DNA of 38,621 nucleotides. Source: a bacterium c-19 (GTDB taxonomy: Bacteria; Bacillota_I; Bacilli_A; Erysipelotrichales; Erysipelotrichaceae). Below, piece after piece: positions 1 to 7,573 of this stretch (positions within the stretch are counted from its first letter, which is position 1; every line of letters begins with the position of its first letter). The position numbers and the translations under genes are program-made. The notes beneath the pieces were generated by a model. That model worked only from the letters and a program-made list of their open reading frames with translations, ran no database searches and had not been told where the DNA came from. The stretch is taken from positions 1 through 38,621 of the forward strand of contig QZED01000017.1 of assembly GCA_009917405.1 (NCBI GenBank). The letters are read 5' to 3'.

Positions 1-2043
1 ATAACTCTTCACTCCAAGATTCGCTGTTGCCTTGATCACTCCTGTATTTGCGTCTACACTGAATAAACTCGAATCTCCACCAGTTTTCAATCCATATTTA
101 TATGTTATTGTAGTTCCCCCGATTGTATCGGGTGTTCCTAATGTTCCTTTGATCGTTCCGATGATACCGTTGACCTTTACATTTGTATCTGATGCGGTAA
201 AGGTCGGTGTAGTTGTATCTGATGAATTAGAATGAGGTGTTACACTTCCGTCTACCTCTCGATATATTACGATCTCTTTTTCTGCAAAGGCTGAATTATA
301 ATTATCGTTTCCCGTTGTCGGATCATCATCCACTGTAGCCTTGATCTTTACTTTACCAAAGCCGCCGTTACCCTTATAGGTAATTTCACCGCTGTCTTCA
401 TCGATTTCAATTAAGTATGCATCACCGCCACTCACACTGTAAGTAATTTTAGTTCCTGTGCTTGGAGTCGCTGTCGCAGTTTCATTCCACGCTGTTGCCG
501 CATCCGGCACTGATTTCTTAGTTTGATTCGGATCATCAAAAGTGATTGTCGGATTTGTTTTCGCTACTGCAAATGAGGTACAAACCTTTTCCGTAGGATT
601 ACCGCTTGTATCCACAGGGTCACCGTTCGCATCTACCGCAGTAATGCAAAACTTATAATTCCCTGCCTTTAACCCGCCATTCACTAAATCAGGCGCTCCG
701 CTTTTGATTTTCACATTGAGTGGTGTACTGCTTGAAGCACCATTCCCATCTAAGCCGTCAACCTCAAAGTTTAAATAAGAATTATCACCGTTAGTTTCTA
801 CACTATATGTCAGCGGAGTTACACCCATTGGATTCGCAGTAACCTTGCCTACAGTTTGACCTGCATTCACATTCTTACTGAACTCATAATCATTTCCTGA
901 AGTAGCTCCGCTTTGCGGTGTTTTTGTGTAAGTAAGCTTATGCGGTTCTACAACAGTGATTGGCAACGAAGCACTTACTAGAGAGGATACCGTTGGATCA
1001 ATATCATTTGTAAGCACTTCATTAACGAGTGCTAAATTATATGTTCCTACTTCCCAATGATCTGTCTTTATTGTAACTCTGCCACTTCCGTTACTCGATT
1101 CTAATCTTTGATAATATTCCCATTTACCATCCTTTGTTACGATTAAAGAAATGGTACTGCTGCGTCCTACTGTAGCTTGATCATAATATATATTAAGTTC
1201 ATTTCCTTCAGTTATTTTGTTTCCCGGCAATTCCGTACCGTTTTTCGTTATTTTCACTTCTTTGAGATTAACGGATAAGCTTGTATCCTTCATCCTTAAT
1301 TGCATTCGATCGGTGCCATTTTCATCAACACTGCTCATTGAACTAGAATTATCAGGTTTCGATGCCGCAAACACAACATTTTGATTATTTAATAAAATTC
1401 CCGGCTGTGTAGCTCTGTAAGTAGTACAACTTGTATCTACCAATGCTTCGCTGCCGTTCCAATAAGAAGGCGAAAATCTTGCATTTGTCCACGCCATTCC
1501 CAACCATACCCCGCTTATGGAATAATTTCCAACCTCTGATATAGTCACACCTGGGATAGTATTTCTAATAACCATAAAAAACGGTGTACCGATAAAATAA
1601 GGCATCTCGTTTGCAGGAAGGCTATTTAAATCAGTAGTATAAAGATTCCCTGCGACATCAGGTATATATGGTTTCACGAACTCTTTGATAATATCATTAA
1701 CATCTCTGGAATCGATTGTATTGTTCAAACCTTGAATCACTCTTCGATATCGTGAAAGAGAATAAAAGTTGCTGCCGTTATCCCATAAAATATTATCTAT
1801 CGCTACATCACTCAATGCGAGTGTCCCCATATTAGAAGTTCCCTGATCATTCCCCACAACAACAAAAGGATAATTATTTGTAAAAATATAAAATCGATCC
1901 CCCGCTTTTAACGGTCCTAAATTACCTGTCACTGCTCCCCCCGATGCCATAGTTGCGGCACTTATATTTGTATGATAATGGTGATAACCAATTAATACGG
2001 CACTCATCAAGGTCATACATGCAATAATAATTCTTTTCCACAT
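1..2043 (-). CDS. Large secreted surface protein with cadherin/Ig-like modules (C-terminus cut by window edge)
   Basis: An open frame of 681 codons runs from an ATG at 2043, behind a GGAAGGGA ribosome site, to the edge of the window without a stop, so the C-terminus is missing. Residues about 4-20 are a hydrophobic signal or anchor segment. The N-terminal 280 residues resemble no family I recognise. From about residue 300 on, the chain is made of Thr/Ser/Gly/Asp-rich beta-sandwich-like modules. Two late modules carry the DxxSGEIxY and DANTGVIKAT pattern typical of cadherin-type repeats (near residues 550 and 668). I infer an extracellular adhesin or matrix protein; any cell-wall anchor would lie outside the window. 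It lies directly downstream of the sigma factor gene on the same strand. Confidence 0.75.
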   Translation of the reverse strand, partial: MWKRIIIACMTLMSAVLIGYHHYHTNISAATMASGGAVTGNLGPLKAGDRFYIFTNNYPFVVVGNDQGTSNMGTLALSDVAIDNILWDNGSNFYSLSRYRRVIQGLNNTIDSRDVNDIIKEFVKPYIPDVAGNLYTTDLNSLPANEMPYFIGTPFFMVIRNTIPGVTISEVGNYSISGVWLGMAWTNARFSPSYWNGSEALVDTSCTTYRATQPGILLNNQNVVFAASKPDNSSSMSSVDENGTDRMQLRMKDTSLSVNLKEVKITKNGTELPGNKITEGNELNIYYDQATVGRSSTISLIVTKDGKWEYYQRLESSNGSGRVTIKTDHWEVGTYNLALVNEVLTNDIDPTVSSLVSASLPITVVEPHKLTYTKTPQSGATSGNDYEFSKNVNAGQTVGKVTANPMGVTPLTYSVETNGDNSYLNFEVDGLDGNGASSSTPLNVKIKSGAPDLVNGGLKAGNYKFCITAVDANGDPVDTSGNPTEKVCTSFAVAKTNPTITFDDPNQTKKSVPDAATAWNETATATPSTGTKITYSVSGGDAYLIEIDEDSGEITYKGNGGFGKVKIKATVDDDPTTGNDNYNSAFAEKEIVIYREVDGSVTPHSNSSDTTTPTFTASDTNVKVNGIIGTIKGTLGTPDTIGGTTITYKYGLKTGGDSSLFSVDANTGVIKATANLGVKSY

Positions 2044-2122
2044 GCCAATCGTCCCTTCCTATAGTTTCACTTGTACTTAACATCCAAAAAAAACAGTTGT
2101 CCAAACATTCTTTTGCAACATA

Positions 2123-2151
2123 GTGAACCACCCATCATCTGATAAGTTCAC
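2123..2151 (-). promoter_or_regulatory. Inverted repeat GTGAAC-N17-GTTCAC upstream of surface protein gene
   Basis: Perfect 6-base arms lie in the gap between the sigma factor and the surface protein gene, 80-108 bases before the latter's start codon. The arm includes a GAAC core like those of ECF-type -35 elements. It could be an operator, a promoter part or chance; no clear -10 box was identified. Confidence 0.25.
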
Positions 2152-2211
2152 AAAATATACGAAAAAATAGAATTATTTTTTTATCACTCATTCCTTCTCT
2201 TGAACACCATA

Positions 2212-2246
2212 AAAAAAGTCAGAAAAGAAGAAGCACATTCTTTTCC
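2212..2246 (-). terminator. Probable terminator after sigma factor gene
   Basis: On the minus strand a 9-pair AT-rich stem (arms 2238-2246 and 2221-2229, one G-U pair) is followed within two bases by a run of seven T. The stem is weak in G+C, so the call is moderate. If real, the surface protein gene has its own promoter. Confidence 0.45.
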
Positions 2247-2303
2247 TATTTTTTATTGCAAAGAATTTAAATCGTAAATAAAAATTTCTAAACTGTACTG
2301 TAA

Positions 2304-3320
2304 TTAACGATTCAACCACAAAGAATAATATTTGCCGTTATGATCAGCCAATGCCTGTACTAACAAATCGGCAGTCTGTTTTTCGCCGTCGTTCAACTGA
2401 CTACGCTCATCTTCACAATGGGCATATTTCATTAACACAAAATAAGCTTCCTTATCACTGTGAATTAAAATATCTTTAAACGGTACCGGATCACTGTAAA
2501 CAATATCCCCGCTGTCCTGAGAGGAAGAATATCCGGTTTGATTAATCAAAGATGCAACACCCAATCCACCACATACAATTACCACACATAACACAGCGAT
2601 CATTGCCTTAGCAGTCATAAACGACGAGAACGAAAATGATGGTTTAAATTCCGCGCCGATGAACGGTACAGTGTGACTGTTTTCAAGCGATTGATAAATA
2701 AACGGCAGTAAAATTCCGAAAGCCTCTTCGCGAAAATCCAGTTTGATTTGATTTTCCTGTTCGTATGCCTGTATTTCTTCTTTCAATTTTTGCTTTGCAC
2801 TGCTCAATCGACTTTTCACTGTTCCTTCGGGAACCTGCAAAATATCAGCGATTTCCTTAATCGAACATTGCTCATAATACATCAGTACCAAAGCTTCACG
2901 ATAAATCAACGGAAGCTTTTTCAACAGTTGTTCCAATACAACAGTATCACTCATCCGTCTCATATGATCCGATGGTAAAAACTCACTGCGCTCTTCCTCT
3001 TTCGATAATAAATATTCTTTTTGTTCCACATCCATTGTAACTGCCTTTCGCTTTCGGAAAATGCGATTACATTTACTAATAACAATGCGATTTAACCACA
3101 GCTTAAAATATTTAGCATCCCTTAACTTATTGATAGATTTATGTATTTCAATCATTGTTTCCTGTGCAGCATCTTTTGCGTCTGCTTCATGATGAGTGAT
3201 CGCCAGCGCAATATAAAAAACTTTAGGATACCATTCCTCATAAAATGCCTGGAAAGATTCCTCATCTTTATTTTGAATCTTCACGATCCAATGCTCTATC
3301 TGTTCCTGATTAAAATCCAT
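2304..3320 (-). CDS. ECF-type sigma-70 family factor with C-terminal transmembrane segment
   Basis: 338 residues. Sigma region 2 covers roughly residues 20-90 (with the DAAQETMIEIHKS segment). Region 4, with a helix-turn-helix IADILQVPEGTVKSRLSSAK, covers about 130-185. A typical ECF sigma ends near here. This one continues with a linker, a strong membrane helix at about 236-259 and an outside domain of about 80 residues ending LWLNR. The start at 3320 is chosen because GGAG lies 8 bases before it and homology begins there; a longer frame reaching 3452 would add an AT-rich, unlikely leader. Family knowledge: ECF factors are normally held by a separate membrane anti-sigma. Here the anchor seems built in, which suggests release by proteolysis or membrane-localised action (inference). 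The downstream surface protein is an obvious candidate target. Confidence 0.85.
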   Translation of the reverse strand: MDFNQEQIEHWIVKIQNKDEESFQAFYEEWYPKVFYIALAITHHEADAKDAAQETMIEIHKSINKLRDAKYFKLWLNRIVISKCNRIFRKRKAVTMDVEQKEYLLSKEEERSEFLPSDHMRRMSDTVVLEQLLKKLPLIYREALVLMYYEQCSIKEIADILQVPEGTVKSRLSSAKQKLKEEIQAYEQENQIKLDFREEAFGILLPFIYQSLENSHTVPFIGAEFKPSFSFSSFMTAKAMIAVLCVVIVCGGLGVASLINQTGYSSSQDSGDIVYSDPVPFKDILIHSDKEAYFVLMKYAHCEDERSQLNDGEKQTADLLVQALADHNGKYYSLWLNR

Positions 3321-3478
3321 ACTATCACTCCTATTATTCATAATACTAAAAAGTAAACAAAAATTCAACCTTATTTTTAACTTTAAATAATTAAATTGAA
3401 AAAAATATAAAAAAATCCCAATTATTACCGCAAATAACAAAACAAATAACAAATTTTATTTATGTAACAGGCATTAAA

Positions 3479-3530
3479 CAAAAAAAAAAGCCTCTTTTTC
3501 AATCAGAAGATTCTGTTTGATAAAAGAGGC
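3479..3530 (-). terminator. Intrinsic terminator of the peptidoglycan-binding protein gene
   Basis: Stem arms GCCTCTTTT and AAAAGAGGC (3490-3530) with a ten-T run on the minus strand, 9 bases after the stop codon. Confidence 0.85.
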
Positions 3531-3538
3531 CATTACTA

Positions 3539-4075
3539 CTAGCGAGGCTGCGGAGTTGGTACCGCTGTGCCTAAAGAATTACGCTCATTAACAATCGCAT
3601 CCCAAGTCTTACTGCCGATCACACCGTCAATCGTCAAATCATACAAATACTGGAACATTTGTACAGCGGTGGTAGTTCGCGGGCCGAACATTCCGTCTAC
3701 GGGAATCGGGCGAAGGCACTGGTTCGCTGCGGCAATCTCATTCAGATATTCCTGCATTTTGAACACACCGATACCGGTATCTCCTGATGACAGATAGAAA
3801 CGATTGCTGGCAACCGGGAAATTCGTAATTACACCGAGTTCACGAAGCTTATTCACAATCGCATCCCATGTGTTATTACCGATAACTCCGTCTACCGGTA
3901 AACCGGCAAAGCGCTGAAATTCACTGACCGCCTGCATAGTGCGAGTGCCGTAAACACCATCTTGAAGGTTTCTTGTTTGAATTAACCCTCGTTCTTGAAA
4001 TACATTTAAATACGCCTGCATCTTATTGACTGAAATACCAATATCTCCTTGTTTTAAAACACTGCTTGTATACAT
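3539..4075 (-). CDS. Protein with two peptidoglycan-binding (PG_binding_1) domains
   Basis: 178 residues made almost wholly of two copies of the three-helix peptidoglycan-binding fold. Each copy shows the usual pattern: (S/K)xGDxGixVxKMQxYLN at its beginning, then V(D/Y)GxxGxxTxxAVxxFQ and VDGVIGxxTWDAIV. The start at 4075 has AAAGGAGG 6 bases upstream; a frame-compatible ATG at 4081 touches the Shine-Dalgarno sequence and the ATG at 4192 lacks one. There is no signal peptide and no catalytic domain, which is odd for a wall binder. It may leave the cell by a non-classical path, serve in a spore or phage-like particle, or act as an accessory to another enzyme. It is a single-gene unit between two terminators; a TATACT box lies about 20 bases before the start. 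Confidence 0.85.
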   Translation of the reverse strand: MYTSSVLKQGDIGISVNKMQAYLNVFQERGLIQTRNLQDGVYGTRTMQAVSEFQRFAGLPVDGVIGNNTWDAIVNKLRELGVITNFPVASNRFYLSSGDTGIGVFKMQEYLNEIAAANQCLRPIPVDGMFGPRTTTAVQMFQYLYDLTIDGVIGSKTWDAIVNERNSLGTAVPTPQPR

Positions 4076-4145
4076 ATCCATCCTCCTTTCTCTAACAGTA
4101 TATGAGGAGATAAAAAAACGCTCTGTTTCGTTAGCCCAAACAAAG

Positions 4146-4179
4146 AAAAAAAGCAATTCTGACTTTATCCAGAAATTGC
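4146..4179 (-). terminator. Intrinsic terminator of the uracil permease-NUDIX operon
   Basis: GCAATTTCTG pairs with CAGAATTGC (one bulged T) and is followed by seven T on the minus strand. The stem overlaps the last codons of the NUDIX gene. Confidence 0.7.
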
Positions 4180-4752
4180 CTTTAATAACCATTGATAATA
4201 TGCGGGTTCATGCAGAAACAGCTGTTGCTTACGGAGTTTAATTTCTTGATGATTCAATAAATCAAAGAACGTACAATGAGCTTTTTTGTGAGTAAGGCAA
4301 TCGCTGATTTCAGTAATTTTTATTTTACCGATTGTCACCACTTCTTCATTGGGCTTCCAAAGATGCGGTATTTGATTACATAAATAAACATCGGCCAATT
4401 CTCGATCGACACCGCAGGAAATCATGACTTCCTCATAATAAGTGCCAAGATACTGCAAATCAGCTTCAGCTGCTGAAATGCCAAGTTCCTCTTCACATTC
4501 ACGCAAACAGGCAGACAGCGCTGTTTCATCAGGATCAATATGTCCAGCACAAGTGATATCGAAACCTAACGGAAATGCCTCTTTATCGGCACAGCGCTGT
4601 TGAAAGTACAAACACTCACCATCACTGAACCAAAGATGGACAACACGATGCCGCAACCCCTGCATATGCACTTGCTTGCGCTCTTTGGCATATAATAGCC
4701 GTCCGTATTCATCATAAACATTGATTAATTCTTTCTCATCATTTATTCTCAT
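4165..4752 (-). CDS. NUDIX hydrolase
   Basis: 195 residues. The NUDIX box is complete: G-x5-E-x7-REC-EEELGI (GHIDPDE... through LGI, near residues 71-93), with the glutamates that bind the metal. The N-terminal half (VYDEYGRLL...HRVVHLWFSD...LYFQQRCADKEAFPLGFDITCAGHI) matches the YfcD/IPP-isomerase-like group that acts on small pyrophosphate compounds; the substrate cannot be read from sequence. It is the last gene of the run uracil permease, radical SAM protein, GNAT, NUDIX; 21 bases separate it from the GNAT stop. The operon terminator overlaps its 3' end. Confidence 0.88.
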   Translation of the reverse strand: MRINDEKELINVYDEYGRLLYAKERKQVHMQGLRHRVVHLWFSDGECLYFQQRCADKEAFPLGFDITCAGHIDPDETALSACLRECEEELGISAAEADLQYLGTYYEEVMISCGVDRELADVYLCNQIPHLWKPNEEVVTIGKIKITEISDCLTHKKAHCTFFDLLNHQEIKLRKQQLFLHEPAYYQWLLKAISG

Positions 4753-4773
4753 TGTAATTCTTCCGTTTCATTA

Positions 4774-5301
4774 TTAAAACCATCGTTTTGTATGATAAAC
4801 CTGTTCATAAATCAAATCAATATAATGATTAATTTTTTTATCGGTAATTTTATCATGATTCATCATTAAACGAAGCGGTAACGGCTCATGTTCGTTATGA
4901 AAAGCTCCTTGATAATAAGGCACATCTCCATAATAAGAATATCCCATGCGCTCATAAAAGCCGATTCTGCGTTTAGTGATTTGAGTAGAAACCGGTTCAA
5001 CCTCAAAAATCAGCGGTCTTTTATCTAATGCCTCATAAGCCTGAAACAGCTTTTTGCCGATTCCCTTGTTGCGATACTCCTCTTTTACTGCCAAATGCTC
5101 ACCGAAGCGGATTTCACCTAAATCCCATACAGCGAGAAATGCACACAGCTCATTATTTTCACACCAACCGTAAACCGCATATTGCGAAAGCTGAAACAAA
5201 TCCCTCTGTGCTTGTTTGTCTCTTCGCTCACTGTAAGGAAATGCCTGTTCCATAATCGCATAAACGCTGTCAAATGATGATATATCTAATTTTATGAACA
5301 T
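4774..5301 (-). CDS. GNAT-family N-acetyltransferase
   Basis: 175 residues. The acetyl-CoA binding motif A is visible as HLAVKEEYRNKGIGKKLF (about residues 69-86), with the R-x-x-G-I-G pyrophosphate loop. A later IGFYERMGY is the usual motif B end. TAGGAGAAT provides a ribosome site before the ATG. The acceptor is unknown. It stands 8 bases after the radical SAM gene, so the two are surely cotranscribed; acetylation of a product of that enzyme is possible but only inferred. Confidence 0.88.
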   Translation of the reverse strand: MFIKLDISSFDSVYAIMEQAFPYSERRDKQAQRDLFQLSQYAVYGWCENNELCAFLAVWDLGEIRFGEHLAVKEEYRNKGIGKKLFQAYEALDKRPLIFEVEPVSTQITKRRIGFYERMGYSYYGDVPYYQGAFHNEHEPLPLRLMMNHDKITDKKINHYIDLIYEQVYHTKRWF

Positions 5302-5309
5302 AAATTCTC

Positions 5310-6131
5310 CTAATTAAAGCGCATTCGATACGAACAACGCTGACATAACGGATCAACGATCTTCCCTTGTTGAAAACCGTCTGTGATCTGCTTAGTCTTT
5401 TCTTTTTCAAGTATTGAAGCGAACGATTCCGCAAAAATATTGCCTAAGCAGCAAGCTCCTGCTGCGTCCAAACAGCAAGGCACAACACTTCCATCACATA
5501 ATATCGCGCATTGCCTCCGCATGCCGTAGCAAGATCCGTTTACCGCTAACGGTGAATGGGACAGCGAAGGCCAAGTGAATTGTTCTTCCATATGTAAAAA
5601 GCGTCGCTCTGCCAGTTTTTGCCGACTTTGCATATCGATGCGCACATTATAATGATCTGCAATGACCTTCAGCATTTGCTTTGTCGCTTGATCAAACTCT
5701 TTGTGCTTACGATTCCAAAATCGATAACTGATATATACGCCCCGCTGTGCTAAAATATCCCCATAATACAGACAATCTGTAAGATAATCGGGAAATTGCC
5801 CGTTTAAGTCTGCATGCAGAGAGAGGTTTACTTGCCTTACATATTCGGCAATATGCGTATATTGTTTAGGGAGTAAAGTCGCATTGGTTGTTAGATTCAC
5901 ATAAAAGCCTTTTTCATGCGCAATCCGCAAAAGCTCCGGAAAGCTTGGATGTAACAGCGGTTCACCCAACACATGCAAATAGATAAACTTACAGAATGGT
6001 GCAATTTCATCTAAAATATGAGCAAAGTCTTCCGTATTCATAAACTGCTGCACTCGCTTAGCGCTGCTGCAAAACGGACAATGCAGATTACACGCATTTG
6101 TGATTTCAATATAGACCTTCTTAAAGCGCAT
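5310..6131 (-). CDS. Radical SAM protein with C-terminal SPASM-type cluster domain
   Basis: 273 residues. The radical SAM cluster motif CNLHCPFC (CxxxCxxC) is at about residues 14-21, followed by the SAM-binding region with HVLGEPLLHP and NLTTNAT. The C-terminal part has many cysteines: C-x6-C-x3-C, GSVVPCCLDAAGACCLGNI and a final CQRC. This is the pattern of a SPASM or twitch domain that binds extra Fe-S clusters. Family members modify peptides or proteins (sactipeptides, sulfatase maturation) or act on small substrates. No precursor peptide is obvious in this operon. It follows the uracil permease gene by 6 bases and is followed by a GNAT gene. Confidence 0.88.
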   Translation of the reverse strand: MRFKKVYIEITNACNLHCPFCSSAKRVQQFMNTEDFAHILDEIAPFCKFIYLHVLGEPLLHPSFPELLRIAHEKGFYVNLTTNATLLPKQYTHIAEYVRQVNLSLHADLNGQFPDYLTDCLYYGDILAQRGVYISYRFWNRKHKEFDQATKQMLKVIADHYNVRIDMQSRQKLAERRFLHMEEQFTWPSLSHSPLAVNGSCYGMRRQCAILCDGSVVPCCLDAAGACCLGNIFAESFASILEKEKTKQITDGFQQGKIVDPLCQRCSYRMRFN

Positions 6132-6137
6132 TCAAAG

Positions 6138-7451
6138 CTATGCTTCCTTTTTCGGCAATAAAAGATTTAATATAATACCGACAAATGCCGATAATGCCGT
6201 ACCTGATAATGTAGCAGATTGACCGAGCGGCAAAACGGCACCGCCTAAACCGATGACCAGCATTGCACTGGCGATAATCAAATTACGCTGCTTACCGAAA
6301 TCTACCTTATTATCCACAAGTACACGCAGACCGTTTGATGCGATTACACCGTACAACAGAATACTCATACCGCCCAATACACAAGAAGGAATTGTGGAAA
6401 TTAATGCGGATACCTTACCGATGCAGGAAAGCATAATCGCTATTACAGCTGCCCCTGCTGTTACATATACACTTGAAATTTTAGTCATTCCGATCACACC
6501 GGTATTTTCACCGTAGGTCGTATTTGCCGGACCACCGATCAAGGCAGAAACCGTTGTTGCGACACCGTCACCCATCAAGGTTTTATCTAGTCCCGGATTC
6601 TTTAAAAAGTTGCGACCGCAAATTTTTCCCAAAACCGTATGATCACCGATATGCTCGGAAATCGTAACCAGTGCCACCGGCAGAATTGCCCATGTCTCCG
6701 GTCCGAAATAAAAATGATAGGTTGAAAATTCACCCAACGCAAACGGCAGGATAAATTCCGGCAAAGCGAACCATTTTGCATCCGCAACTGCAGCGAAATC
6801 CACTAAACCAAAGCACAGTGCCGCAATATAACCAATAATAATCGCACATAAGAATGGGATAATCTTCAAAAAGCCTTTTGCCTTCGTACTTATAAATGCA
6901 GCGACCATAAAAGTAAGTAAAGCTACTAACATTTGACGAACATCTCCGTCAACCACAAAACCGGCATTGGTAACGGCATTCGCTGCCAACCCTAAACCGA
7001 TTACGGCAATCATCGGACCGATGACAATCGGCGGCAACAGCTTATCAATCCAATCCTTACCGATCCCTTTAATGATCAATGCGACAATTACATAGATAAT
7101 ACCGATCAGCATTAAACCGGTCTGCGCTGCGGATACATCTCCCGACATCGCAGATACCGCAAGCTGCACAGCGGTGATATAGGCAAAGGAAGAACCAAGA
7201 TAAACTGGCACCTTTCCTTTGGTAATACCGGTATAAATTAAAGTTCCGATACCGCTCGCAAACAAAGCAACCGATACGGGAAAACCAGTGATCATCGGCA
7301 CAAGAATCGTTGCGCCGAACATCGCAAATACATGTTGAAACGATAATAGGCACCATTTTAACGGTTCCGGACGTTCATTCACATCAAGAATCATACCGTT
7401 TGCCTTTTCAGCTTCAGCCTGCAAAATTATTTCTTCGTTATTCTGTTCCAT
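6138..7451 (-). CDS. uraA: Uracil permease, NCS2 family
   Basis: 437 residues, about 14 membrane helices. The N-terminal QHVFAMFGATILVP and the motif TTYGENTGVIGMTKISSVYV mark the uracil branch of nucleobase:cation symporters; purine members carry a different, Gln-rich motif there. A central SEHIGDH and GDGVATTVSALIGGP are also typical of UraA/PyrP. It imports uracil with protons for pyrimidine salvage. AAGGAGC lies 6 bases before the start. A terminator-like hairpin lies in the leader and may regulate it. It is first in an operon with the radical SAM, GNAT and NUDIX genes. Confidence 0.9.
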   Translation of the reverse strand: MEQNNEEIILQAEAEKANGMILDVNERPEPLKWCLLSFQHVFAMFGATILVPMITGFPVSVALFASGIGTLIYTGITKGKVPVYLGSSFAYITAVQLAVSAMSGDVSAAQTGLMLIGIIYVIVALIIKGIGKDWIDKLLPPIVIGPMIAVIGLGLAANAVTNAGFVVDGDVRQMLVALLTFMVAAFISTKAKGFLKIIPFLCAIIIGYIAALCFGLVDFAAVADAKWFALPEFILPFALGEFSTYHFYFGPETWAILPVALVTISEHIGDHTVLGKICGRNFLKNPGLDKTLMGDGVATTVSALIGGPANTTYGENTGVIGMTKISSVYVTAGAAVIAIMLSCIGKVSALISTIPSCVLGGMSILLYGVIASNGLRVLVDNKVDFGKQRNLIIASAMLVIGLGGAVLPLGQSATLSGTALSAFVGIILNLLLPKKEA

Positions 7452-7470
7452 AATTAGCTCCTTCTAAGAA

Positions 7471-7510
7471 CAGGCAAAAACAGGTCACTCGACCTGTTTT
7501 CTTAAGCCTG
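7471..7510 (-). terminator. Terminator or attenuator hairpin between the ATPase gene and uraA
   Basis: AAAACAGGTC-GAGT-GACCTGTTTT followed by T, with an outer CAGGC/GCCTG extension (minus strand). An upstream ACAGGT (7512-7517) can compete for the GACCTGT arm, so an attenuator is possible. The simpler reading is the terminator of the ATPase gene, which ends at 7574. No PyrR-binding consensus or known riboswitch was recognised. Confidence 0.6.
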
Positions 7511-7573
7511 AACCTGTATTATTTTATCATAAATAAATACATATGAATAGTATGGACGATAAATAAAATATGA

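Noticed and set aside
2748-3356. Plus-strand frames inside the sigma factor gene
   Set aside because: They are antisense shadows of a gene with clear sigma motifs.
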